Part shown: in pieces, positions 42,368 through 50,834 of the stretch
How positions within the stretch are numbered: position 1 is the stretch's first letter
Layout: every line of letters starts with the position of its first letter
Assembly: GCA_016718035.1 (NCBI GenBank)
Contig: JADKEK010000002.1
Coordinates: forward strand, 62,001-126,000
Reading direction: 5' to 3'
From: Bacteroidota bacterium
GTDB lineage: Bacteria > Bacteroidota > Bacteroidia > Chitinophagales > BACL12
DNA: 64,000 nt
Notes under the pieces: model-generated
Seen by the model: the letters and a program-made list of their open reading frames with translations, nothing else
Databases searched by the model: none
Told to the model about the DNA's origin: nothing
Made by a program: the position numbers and the translations under genes

Positions 42368-42610
42368 ATGAACTTCCTTTATTTTATATTAATTGGTGCA
42401 CTTGCAGGCTGGGCCGCAGGTAAATTAACAAAGGGTGAAAGCTTTGGATTATTAGGTAATATAATTGTTGGTATTGTAGGAGGCGTTTTAGGCGGCTGGA
42501 TTTTTAACCAACTCGGCATCATGAAAGAAAATTTATTCTACAGCCTCGCCGCTGCCGTTGTAGGCTCTGTTGTTTTTTTATTGGTAATTGGTTTGTTTAG
42601 ACGTAAGTGA
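42368..42610 (+). CDS. GlsB/YeaQ/YmgE family membrane protein
   Basis: An 80-residue protein with three hydrophobic helices and the family glycine motif pattern: GALAGWAAGKLTKGESFGLL, GNIIVGIVGGVLGGWIFNQL and AAVVGSVVFLLVIGLF, ending in RRK. The family is a transglycosylase-associated, stress-induced inner-membrane protein with unknown mechanism. It follows the ABC exporter by 34 bp. Its stop codon lies at the border of the 42.6 kb repeat patch. Confidence 0.92.
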   Translation: MNFLYFILIGALAGWAAGKLTKGESFGLLGNIIVGIVGGVLGGWIFNQLGIMKENLFYSLAAAVVGSVVFLLVIGLFRRK

Positions 42611-43144
42611 TTAATGTGCTGATGTGCTGATGTGCTGATGTGCTAATTAAACAGCCTTGGATGTACCAATGTGGGAATGTACCAATGTACCGATTAAACA
42701 GCCGGAAATTAATGTGCTGATGTGCTAATTTGTTGATGTGCTAATTAATGTACCAATGTGTCCACCGCGGCGGATACCGATGTGCCAATGCGAAGCGTCC
42801 ATTGAGGCGGAAATAGTCGAAATTTTGACCGCGGTTTACGTTTAGATCTTCTGTTGGGGCTAATAAATATTAGCCCACTAAACCGATTAATGTACCAATG
42901 TGTCCGCCGCGGCGGACGCAGATTAATTGCTTTTTCCGCAGCAGCGGAAAAATTGAATTTAAAAAAATACAATTCGGAGTGGTGTAGCCGTCAACCCACG
43001 TGTTGACTTAATATAATTGTAAATAAACCAAGGATGCGCCAAGCATCCGTATTCGACAATTTCAAAAAACTGCGGGTAATAGGTATAGCTGTTAACCCAT
43101 CAATCAACCTCCATTAGCTAACCAGCTAATTTGCTAATTAGCTA
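42611..43144. repeat. Gene-free patch of 8-bp tandem repeats, GC palindromes and hairpins
   Basis: This 535-bp stretch has no supportable gene. It begins with four ATGTGCTR units (42614-42645) and four ATGTRCCR/ATGTGGGA units (42661-42692), each array followed by the same 11-mer ATTAAACAGCC (42646-42656 and 42693-42703). More units follow at 42712-42763 and 42780-42787. GC-rich palindromes TCCACCGCGGCGGA (42761-42774) and TCCGCCGCGGCGGA (42903-42916) stand out in AT-rich DNA. Hairpins: GGGCTAATA/TATTAGCCC (42857-42876) inside GTTTAG/CTAAAC, TTTTTCCGC/GCGGAAAAA (42931-42952), GGATGC/GCATCC (43032-43048). A diverged direct repeat lies at 42981-42998 and 43082-43099. Four ATTAGCTA-type units (43113-43144) end it. 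Similar 8-mer repeats seem to recur between genes in this phylum, but I cannot verify it. Confidence 0.85.
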
Positions 43145-43145
43145 A

Positions 43146-45443
43146 TTAAAAATCAATCTTATACTGCACCGTAAAATTCCTGGGAGGGTCATATTTTGCC
43201 GGGCGAAGTGCATACATATTATTAAATGCATTTTTTACAATAAACTGCAAACGCATGTCCGGTTTGATGTAATAACCAACACGGAAATCTGCAATCCAGT
43301 CGCCATCAAAATGGCCTTCCCGATATTCGGTTATTCCGGGAATAAATGAGATATAGATGGCATCTAAATTTTCCATCAAACTAAAATAATTAATATCAGC
43401 TCCGAACATCCATTTTTGAATGGCATACTCAACATCCATTTTTAACATGTGTCGAAAACGATATTTTAACACCGCACTTAAAAAAACAGAATCTGTAGAT
43501 TTGGCAGTAAATCCATCAATAAAATTTTGCATGAATGTTCCCGCATCAAGATTGGATGAATCACCTGCTATGTCTGCAGGATAAATATAATTATATCCTC
43601 CCAGCCAATTTAATTTTCCGTTGCCTAATACTGCTTCACCACCGAGCGTAAATTCCATTCCTCCTATTCTGGCTCTGCTGGTATTCAGCGATTTAAATCC
43701 TGCCCCTTCACCCGGATAAAAATTGAAAGTAAATTCAGTCATGTCGTAATAATCGGTCACATAAAATGCGATATCTGCATATCCTTTTATGACATCACCA
43801 TTAATTGCACGTTTAATCCCCAGCTCGGCATTCCATCCATACTCAGCCACTAAATCAGGATTAGGGAAAATGAATAAGGCACCTAATTTCGATTTAGCAA
43901 ATTTTTCAACTAAACTCGGAAAACGATATCCCTGACCAAACGATAAACGGATATTCGTTAATTGTCCGGCTTTATAATTTAAACCACCTTTGAATATGGG
44001 CACAGCAGAACCTGCGCTGGTATCTAGCTGGTAGAATTCTTCCCTAACGCCCACGTTTAAAATTAATTTATCGAACAACGATTTGTCCGCCTGAAAATAA
44101 ACACCTGCAGAAATGCCTGAATGGTCGCCTAATTCATAATCGCGCACATTAAAATAATAACCTTGTGTGCCCGCTGTTATCACAATATTGTGTTTAAATG
44201 AACGGTGAAACTGATAATCTAAATTTACTAAATACGCATCACCATTTGTTGAATCGGAGTAATCGACACTATTGTTATAAAAACGCATTTTAAAATGATG
44301 TTCATTTTTAAACCTGTCGTAATAATTTAACCATGGGTCAACACTCATCCATTTAAATTGCCAATTTAATAAAGTAGTAGTGCTGGTATCTAAATATCCC
44401 TGAAATGGTTTGAAGCCTGCAGTATCCCAATCTTCCCATAAAAAAAATAATCCCTCTCTGTCGCTCATCACATTACCATTAACACCCCAGGTAACATTTT
44501 TATGTTCCTCAGGATGAAATCTTGTTTTCCAATTTAATCTTGCCCTGTCGGAATATTGACCTAATAAATGACTATTATTTTGAGAAATATGTCCACCCAC
44601 AACCAAATCCATTTTTTCAAATTTCTGTTTATGGCTGAAATTAATTCCGGTATTGGTTGGTGCATTATCCCACCATGCAGCTTCTTTTATGGCAGGTTTA
44701 TCATAGATGCCGTGATATATAGTAATATTACTTTCTGGTTCCAATTTTGGCCATGCAGTTCTAACCGCAATAACACCATTTAACGCACTGCTACCGTATA
44801 AAACTGACGATGCACCTTTTATTATTTCTATTTGTTCCACATTTTCCATTGGAACAAAATTCCATTTTGCATCGCCGCGATCCGCTGCCAGCATAATCTG
44901 ATCATCTACCACCAACATCACACGACTTCCTGCGCCATAAGTAAATCCGGTTCCTCCGCGAATATTAGCCTGTTCGTCCATCATATAAACGCCCGGTGCT
45001 TTGGTAATAGCATCTGATAAATTGGTAGAATTGGTATTGGAAATTAATCCTGATTTAATTACCTCTATACTTTGTGTTTCTTCGGATAATTTTTTTGCAT
45101 ACAAACTACCACTTACAACAACAACATCTAATGCTGCAAACTGAGCTGTTAAACTAATTGGTAATAATAATGATGTGCCATCATTAATTTGAATATTTCT
45201 GGTAACTTTCTGGTATCCAATAAAAGAAAATATAACAGTATGATTACCGGGAGATAATGCTAATTGGTAATTACCATCCAAATCAGATACAACACCTGTA
45301 TTATTTTCAGACACAACTGTTACACCTATAATAGGTTGTTTAGTTTGTGCATCAATAATTTTACCACCAACAGTTTGTGCTATAGTAATTTGCGTGACAC
45401 ACAAAAAACATAGTGAGAATAAAAGTTGTGTTAGTTGTTTCAT
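43146..45443 (-). CDS. TonB-dependent receptor with carboxypeptidase-regulatory-like domain
   Basis: A 765-residue outer-membrane receptor. Signal peptide (1-22), then a CarboxypepD_reg-like domain (about 24-105: GGKIIDAQTKQPIIGVTVVS, VSDLDGNYQLALSPGNHTVI), plug (about 125-235, with RGGTGFTYGAGSRVMLVVDD and VEQIEIIKGASSVLYGSSAL), and a 22-strand barrel to the last residues VQYKIDF with terminal Phe. It imports an unidentified ligand with energy from TonB-ExbBD. The SusD partner is absent, so it is not a glycan SusC/D pair; metal, cobalamin or peptide import is possible. The M28 peptidase gene is 49 bp upstream. Confidence 0.92.
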   Translation of the reverse strand: MKQLTQLLFSLCFLCVTQITIAQTVGGKIIDAQTKQPIIGVTVVSENNTGVVSDLDGNYQLALSPGNHTVIFSFIGYQKVTRNIQINDGTSLLLPISLTAQFAALDVVVVSGSLYAKKLSEETQSIEVIKSGLISNTNSTNLSDAITKAPGVYMMDEQANIRGGTGFTYGAGSRVMLVVDDQIMLAADRGDAKWNFVPMENVEQIEIIKGASSVLYGSSALNGVIAVRTAWPKLEPESNITIYHGIYDKPAIKEAAWWDNAPTNTGINFSHKQKFEKMDLVVGGHISQNNSHLLGQYSDRARLNWKTRFHPEEHKNVTWGVNGNVMSDREGLFFLWEDWDTAGFKPFQGYLDTSTTTLLNWQFKWMSVDPWLNYYDRFKNEHHFKMRFYNNSVDYSDSTNGDAYLVNLDYQFHRSFKHNIVITAGTQGYYFNVRDYELGDHSGISAGVYFQADKSLFDKLILNVGVREEFYQLDTSAGSAVPIFKGGLNYKAGQLTNIRLSFGQGYRFPSLVEKFAKSKLGALFIFPNPDLVAEYGWNAELGIKRAINGDVIKGYADIAFYVTDYYDMTEFTFNFYPGEGAGFKSLNTSRARIGGMEFTLGGEAVLGNGKLNWLGGYNYIYPADIAGDSSNLDAGTFMQNFIDGFTAKSTDSVFLSAVLKYRFRHMLKMDVEYAIQKWMFGADINYFSLMENLDAIYISFIPGITEYREGHFDGDWIADFRVGYYIKPDMRLQFIVKNAFNNMYALRPAKYDPPRNFTVQYKIDF

Positions 45444-45492
45444 TTGAATTATGCCTTTTTATAAAGGTAAAGAAATATACTTTAGGACTTTA

Positions 45493-46857
45493 TTATTTCA
45501 CCCCATATTCACTCAACCACCAACATAACATCCCCATTACTGAAGCGCCCATGTGTAATTCACGTTTATTTACTTTGTCGAAAGTATCATTTTCTGTGTG
45601 ATGTAAATCCATGTATCGCTGCGAGTCAGGTGATAAGCCAAATAATTTAGTGCCTGCTCCCTCCAATGGTCCAATATCCGTTCCACCATGTCCCACTTCG
45701 AATTTGTAGGCACCATAAAATGACATCAGTTCAACTAATTCATCAAATTTAGGATGTGATAAAAAGGTAGTGTCTACATTAAATCCCCTTGGTGAAAATC
45801 CACCTGCATCACTTTCTAATGCAGCAATATGTTTTTCTTTATTGGTTCCTTTCGCATAGGCACCATATGTTTTTCCACCCATGTTGCCATTTTCTTCATT
45901 CATATAAAATATACAACGAATGGTGCGTTTTGGTTGTACATTAATAGCTTTTAACGTGCGCAACACTTCTAAACTTTGTGTACATCCTGAACCATCATCA
46001 TGAGCGCCTTCACCAACATCCCAACTATCTAAATGTCCGCCAACCACAATTATTTCGTTGGGAAATTGTGTTCCGGTAATTTGTGCAATAACATTATATG
46101 ATTTTACTGAATCAAGCATTTCACAATTCATTACCATTTTAAATTTAAGCGATGGCTCTTTAATTAAAGCGTCGTGCAAAAAATCAGCATCAACAGCACT
46201 CAATGCAGCACAAGGTACTTTTTTAACACCATCGGCAAAACCGGTGCTTCCTGTATGTGCAAAATCATCGTGTGCAGAACCCACACTTCTGATAATTACG
46301 GCCTTTGCACCTAACTTACTTGCTTCACTTGCACCTCTCCAACGATAAGGACCGGCCTCACCATAACCATCAAATGAATTCACAACATTTTGCGGAAAAA
46401 TATGATTATAAAAAACTATTTTCCCTTTTATTTTTTCTGCACCTAATGCTTTTAATTCATCAAAATCTTTTACTTCAATAACTTGTTCTGTAATACCTTC
46501 TTTCGGGGTTGCAATACTGCCACCTAAAGCAAGCATATTAACCTGACCGAAATTAATTACTTCACCATATTCTTTTGCGCCGCGCACCCAGTGTGGAACC
46601 ATTACTTCCTGCAACCACACCGAATCTAAATCATAACTTTGCATTAATTCATAACTCCATCTAACTGCCATATCGGCTTGTGGTGAACCCGCCAATCGAT
46701 GTCCTATATTTTTACATAAATCATGTAAATTATCGTAAGCTTCACCATGCAACATGGTTTCGTCGAAAATTTTTTCAAAAACTTGTTTGTCGGTTTGTTG
46801 TGCCTGAACCGCCAGCGAAAGCAAACTTAATCCTCCGGCAATAAAATGTTTAATCAT
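45493..46857 (-). CDS. Secreted M28 family zinc aminopeptidase/carboxypeptidase Q-like
   Basis: A 454-residue exported metallopeptidase. Signal peptide (1-19), then a PA-type insert region, then the M28 catalytic domain. Zinc ligands: His and Asp in GGHLDSWDVGEGAHDDGSGC, Glu-Glu in YMNEENGNMGG, Asp in LESDAGGF and His in DLHHTENDTFD. The order and spacing match plasma glutamate carboxypeptidase (CPQ)-type enzymes. It degrades dipeptides or peptides outside the cytosol. It lies just upstream of the TonB receptor gene in the same direction, which suggests peptide uptake. Confidence 0.9.
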   Translation of the reverse strand: MIKHFIAGGLSLLSLAVQAQQTDKQVFEKIFDETMLHGEAYDNLHDLCKNIGHRLAGSPQADMAVRWSYELMQSYDLDSVWLQEVMVPHWVRGAKEYGEVINFGQVNMLALGGSIATPKEGITEQVIEVKDFDELKALGAEKIKGKIVFYNHIFPQNVVNSFDGYGEAGPYRWRGASEASKLGAKAVIIRSVGSAHDDFAHTGSTGFADGVKKVPCAALSAVDADFLHDALIKEPSLKFKMVMNCEMLDSVKSYNVIAQITGTQFPNEIIVVGGHLDSWDVGEGAHDDGSGCTQSLEVLRTLKAINVQPKRTIRCIFYMNEENGNMGGKTYGAYAKGTNKEKHIAALESDAGGFSPRGFNVDTTFLSHPKFDELVELMSFYGAYKFEVGHGGTDIGPLEGAGTKLFGLSPDSQRYMDLHHTENDTFDKVNKRELHMGASVMGMLCWWLSEYGVK

Positions 46858-46970
46858 TATATTAAATTTGAATTTTGCTCTAAAATAATGAACCTATTCA
46901 GTTCATTTAAGTTTTAAAGTAACAATCTTGTTAGCAACCTTAAAAACCGAATCACCAAAAACCTGCAAAT

Positions 46971-48011
46971 ATGAAATATAAATTATTAGGCAAAAGCGGT
47001 TTACGCGTCTCTGAAATCTGCTTAGGCACTATGACATTCGGCGAAGAATGGGGCTGGGGAGCCAATTTTGAGGAAAGTAAAAAACAATTTTTCGGCTTTC
47101 TTGAAGCCGGGGGAAACTTTATTGATACCGCCAACAGATACACTGAGGGCACCAGTGAACGCTTTTTAGGCGATTTTATAACAGAAAGCGGTCGTCGGGA
47201 AGATTTAGTGCTGGCAACCAAATATGCCTTGGTTACGCACGACAGGGGGTTGAATTTAGCGGGCAATCACCGCAAAAACATGATACAAAGTGTTGAAGGC
47301 AGTCTGAAACGTCTCAAAACCGATTATATTGATGTGTTGTACTTGCATGCTTGGGACTTTACGACTTATAGTGAAGAAGTATTGCGTGGACTGAACGATT
47401 TGATTCAACAGGGGAAAATATTTTATATCGCCATTTCTGATACTCCAGCCTGGATTGTTTCTAGGGCAAATACCATTGCTGAGTTACGCGGTTGGAATGC
47501 ATTTATTGGTATGCAACTGGAATATTCTTTACTACAACGAACCGGAGAACGCGATTTAATTCCTATGGCCAATGCTTTTGATATGGGCATCATAGCTTGG
47601 GCTCCTATTGCAGGCGGTGCTTTAACCGGAAAATATCTCCAACAAAACGATGACGCAAAACGTTTGCAACCCAACAGCGCAAGATTAAATGAAAAAAGCC
47701 GCGCCATTGCTCAGGAAGTAGTTAATATTGCCGCAGAAACAGGCTTTTCAGCAGCACAGGTTGCCATCAGATGGGTTATGCAACAACATCAGCAGGTAAT
47801 TCCTATTGTTGGAGCACGACATCTGGGACAACTAAACGACAGCCTGGGAGCTACTTCAATACAATTACAACCGGAACATTTACATCGACTTAATGAAATA
47901 AGTAAAATAGAATTGGGATTCCCTCACGATTTTCTGAAAGGAGATGGAGTAAGAGATATTTTATTCGGAGGCAAATTAGGTGAACTGGAAATACATCACA
48001 GAGGTTATTAA
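46971..48011 (+). CDS. Aldo/keto reductase
   Basis: A 346-residue NADPH-type aldo/keto reductase (TIM barrel). Key pieces: ICLGTMTFGEEWGWGANFEE, NFIDTANRYTEG with Asp and Tyr of the tetrad, the Lys in LATKYAL, the His in DVLYLHAWD, and the NADP-binding IPIVGARHLGQLND at the C-terminus. The substrate is unknown. It is divergent from the M28 gene. The VWA gene begins 5 bp after its stop, so the three following genes probably share a transcript. Confidence 0.9.
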   Translation: MKYKLLGKSGLRVSEICLGTMTFGEEWGWGANFEESKKQFFGFLEAGGNFIDTANRYTEGTSERFLGDFITESGRREDLVLATKYALVTHDRGLNLAGNHRKNMIQSVEGSLKRLKTDYIDVLYLHAWDFTTYSEEVLRGLNDLIQQGKIFYIAISDTPAWIVSRANTIAELRGWNAFIGMQLEYSLLQRTGERDLIPMANAFDMGIIAWAPIAGGALTGKYLQQNDDAKRLQPNSARLNEKSRAIAQEVVNIAAETGFSAAQVAIRWVMQQHQQVIPIVGARHLGQLNDSLGATSIQLQPEHLHRLNEISKIELGFPHDFLKGDGVRDILFGGKLGELEIHHRGY

Positions 48012-48016
48012 TACAT

Positions 48017-49111
48017 ATGCTCGGAAATAGATTTTCACAATTTACAGAAAAACCACAGTCAACATTCGATACACTTTTCGAATTGTTACAGGAGTTATTG
48101 GTTTACACCAGTGGTGATATGACCGAGGCTATGGATTGGTTAAATCAACTCGACAGAAAATATCAAATCACCACACCGGAATATGGTATGGGTGATTTTA
48201 TTCAAGAATTAAAAGACCGTGGATTTTTGAAAGATGATGAACAGGAAGGTGGGGTTATGCAAATTACCGCCAAAATGGAACAATCAATTCGCAAAAGTTC
48301 ACTTGATCAAATTTTTGGCAAGTTAAAAAAATCACAACAAGGCAGTCATAAAACTTCTCATACCGGAACCGGAGATGAAAATTCCACCGACATGCGCAAT
48401 TTTAATTTTGGAGATGCGCATGAACAAATAGATTATAATGAGTCATTAAAAAATGCATATATCAATCACGGCATTCATGAATTCCAAATGGTGGAAGATG
48501 ATTTAGTGGTTGTAGAAAAAGCATTTAAATCGCAGACATCAACGGTATTGATGATTGACATTTCGCATTCAATGATTTTGTACGGGGAAGATAGAATTAC
48601 ACCGGCCAAAAAAGTAGCAATGGCATTAAGTGAATTAATTAAAACCAAATATCCGAAAGATACTTTAGATGTGATAGTATTTGGTAACGACGCGTGGCAA
48701 ATTGAAATTAAAGATATTCCTTATTTACAAGTAGGGCCTTATCATACCAACACAGTTGCAGGATTAGAACTTGCGATGGATTTATTGCGGAGAAGAAAAA
48801 ATCCGAATAAACAAATATTTATGATTACCGATGGCAAACCTACCTGCATAGTTCGCAATGGAAAATATTACAAAAACAGTTTTGGTTTAGACCGGATTAT
48901 TGTAAATAAAACACTGAACCTTGCAGCACATTGCAGAAAGTTGGGTATAAAAATTACCACATTTATGATTGCTCAGGATAGTTATTTACAACAATTTGTA
49001 GAAGAGTTCACACAAACTAATCAGGGTAAAGCATTTTACACTTCATTAAAAGGATTAGGCGATTATATTTTTGAAGATTACGAGCGCAACAGAAGACGTA
49101 ACGTTCGATAA
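48017..49111 (+). CDS. VWA domain protein, chelatase subunit D/CoxE-like
   Basis: A 364-residue protein. The N-terminal half is helical (TFDTLFELLQELLVYTSGDM, KKSQQGSHK linker). The C-terminal von Willebrand A domain has a full MIDAS: TVLMIDISHSMILYGED (DxSxS), a Thr/Asp pair in MITDGKPT and LDVIVFGNDA. No signal peptide or membrane helix, so it is cytosolic. VWA proteins of this kind pair with MoxR or chelatase-like AAA ATPases, and one is encoded 36 bp downstream. The target (metal insertion or protein remodelling) is unknown. Confidence 0.87.
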   Translation: MLGNRFSQFTEKPQSTFDTLFELLQELLVYTSGDMTEAMDWLNQLDRKYQITTPEYGMGDFIQELKDRGFLKDDEQEGGVMQITAKMEQSIRKSSLDQIFGKLKKSQQGSHKTSHTGTGDENSTDMRNFNFGDAHEQIDYNESLKNAYINHGIHEFQMVEDDLVVVEKAFKSQTSTVLMIDISHSMILYGEDRITPAKKVAMALSELIKTKYPKDTLDVIVFGNDAWQIEIKDIPYLQVGPYHTNTVAGLELAMDLLRRRKNPNKQIFMITDGKPTCIVRNGKYYKNSFGLDRIIVNKTLNLAAHCRKLGIKITTFMIAQDSYLQQFVEEFTQTNQGKAFYTSLKGLGDYIFEDYERNRRRNVR

Positions 49112-49147
49112 CAAACAGGTTTATTAAAATTTCACATTACCATATTT

Positions 49148-50686
49148 ATGCAATTAACAACAATAAAAACATTAGGCGAATTAAAAAAAGCCGGGTATAC
49201 TTCATTATCGGTTAAAGAAGAATTACGCAAAAATCTCATTATAAAATTGCGTTCAGGCGCGCCGTTTTTTGAAGGCATTCACGGCTTTGAACATACGGTA
49301 ATACCGGATTTGGAGCGTGCCATTTTATCGCGTCACAATTTAATTTTACTCGGATTGCGCGGTCAGGCCAAAACCAGAATTGCGCGTTTACTTACCACTT
49401 TACTCGACGAATACATTCCGGTAGTTAGCGGCAGCGATTTAAACGATGATCCTTTTCAACCCCTCTCCTTTTATGCTAAAAATTTAATTGCAGAAAAAGG
49501 TGATGATACACCGATCAGTTGGATGCACCGCGACGACCGTTACACTGAAAAACTGGCAACACCTGATGTGAGTATTGCAGATTTAATTGGTGATGTTGAC
49601 CCTATTAAAGCAGCGAATTTAAAATTAAATTATAACGACGAAAGAGTAATTCACTACGGATTAATTCCGAGGTCACATCGCGGTATTTTTGTCATCAACG
49701 AATTGCCCGATTTACAAGCAAGAATTCAGGTAGCCTTGTTTAATATTTTACAGGAAGGAGATATTCAAATTCGCGGATTCAGAATCCGATTGCCTTTGGA
49801 TATTCAATTTGTATTTACAGCAAACCCTGAAGATTATACCAACAGGGGTTCTATTGTTACACCGTTAAAGGACAGAATTGAAAGTCAGATATTAACCCAT
49901 TATCCAAAAGACATTGCGACTTCAAAAATAATTACGCATCAGGAAGCAAATATTAATAGTTCGCAAAACAACAGTGTGCAATTAAATGAAATAGCAAAAG
50001 ATTTAATCGAACAAATTGCTTTTGAAGCCAGAAAAAGTGAATATGTAGACCAAAAAAGTGGTGTGAGTGCGCGTATGACTATCACGGCATTAGAAAATTT
50101 AGTTTCCGGTGCTGAACGTCGCTCATTAAAAAGTAATGAATCCAAAACATTTGTGCGTGTAAGCGATTTTTGGAGTGTAATTCCATCAATTACCGGTAAA
50201 ATTGAATTAGTGTATGAAGGTGAACAGGAAGGACCTTATATAGTTGCTGTTAATTTAATTGGTAAAGCCATTCGTTCACAGTTCACCAATTATTTTCCGG
50301 CACCTGAAAAAGCAAAAAAACCAATTGGTAAAAAAACAGAAACACAACAAGACCCAAAACGAAAAAATATTTATCAGGAAATAATTGACTGGTTTAATGA
50401 AGGAAATACAGTGGACCTATTAAATGAAAGCAGTGCTATTGATTACCGTCGCAGTTTAGATCGTGTGCCAGGATTAAAAAAACTCGTTCAAAAATTACAT
50501 CCCGGAGTTGCTGCTGATGAAATGTATTTTTTAATGGAATTCGTTTTACATGGATTATCTGAATATTCGTTATTGAGCAAACATTTGTTGCATTCAGGTA
50601 TGCAGTTCAGCGATTTATTTTCCAGTGTTTTTACCGATAACCCATTGGCTGGCTTGGAAGAAGACGATGAGGATTTTACCATTTGA
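49148..50686 (+). CDS. MoxR/Mg-chelatase-type AAA ATPase
   Basis: A 512-residue AAA+ ATPase with the helix-2-insert pattern of the MoxR/BchI clade. Walker A is GLRGQAKTR (a weaker G-x4-GK variant with K followed by TR), the Walker B and sensor region is VFVINELPDLQARIQVALFN (in parts, GIFVINELPDL) and FTANPEDYTNRGSIVTPLKD carries sensor 1. The C-terminal 150 residues (KNIYQEIIDWFNEGNTVDLL and on) are helical and variable. It is almost surely the partner of the VWA protein upstream. Substrate unknown. Confidence 0.87.
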   Translation: MQLTTIKTLGELKKAGYTSLSVKEELRKNLIIKLRSGAPFFEGIHGFEHTVIPDLERAILSRHNLILLGLRGQAKTRIARLLTTLLDEYIPVVSGSDLNDDPFQPLSFYAKNLIAEKGDDTPISWMHRDDRYTEKLATPDVSIADLIGDVDPIKAANLKLNYNDERVIHYGLIPRSHRGIFVINELPDLQARIQVALFNILQEGDIQIRGFRIRLPLDIQFVFTANPEDYTNRGSIVTPLKDRIESQILTHYPKDIATSKIITHQEANINSSQNNSVQLNEIAKDLIEQIAFEARKSEYVDQKSGVSARMTITALENLVSGAERRSLKSNESKTFVRVSDFWSVIPSITGKIELVYEGEQEGPYIVAVNLIGKAIRSQFTNYFPAPEKAKKPIGKKTETQQDPKRKNIYQEIIDWFNEGNTVDLLNESSAIDYRRSLDRVPGLKKLVQKLHPGVAADEMYFLMEFVLHGLSEYSLLSKHLLHSGMQFSDLFSSVFTDNPLAGLEEDDEDFTI

Positions 50687-50784
50687 CCTGAAACCTTTAG
50701 AGCCTTTTTACGTTAAACCTGTCCTAACAAGGGAACAAAATTGTGTTAAAGCAGGTTAAATACGTTTATTAACACTTTTTTGAT

Positions 50785-50816
50785 TTTGTTATACTAAAAA
50801 CAAATTTATATCTTTA
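50785..50816 (+). promoter_or_regulatory. Likely promoter of the mini T9SS gene
   Basis: TTTG at 50785-50788, a 20-nt spacer and TATCTTTA at 50809-50816 fit the Bacteroidota consensus apart from the last base. The ATG follows at 50835. Confidence 0.6.
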
Positions 50817-50834
50817 CCTTTAGGAAAACCGCCT

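Noticed and set aside
42745..42972. A 75-residue minus-strand open frame inside the repeat patch
   Set aside because: It consists of repeat and palindrome sequence, has no recognisable domain, and overlaps hairpins; it is a by-product of the repeats.
42611..43144. Possible CRISPR array
   Set aside because: The repeats are 8 bp, tandem and degenerate, without unique spacers of 25-40 bp, and no cas genes are in the window.
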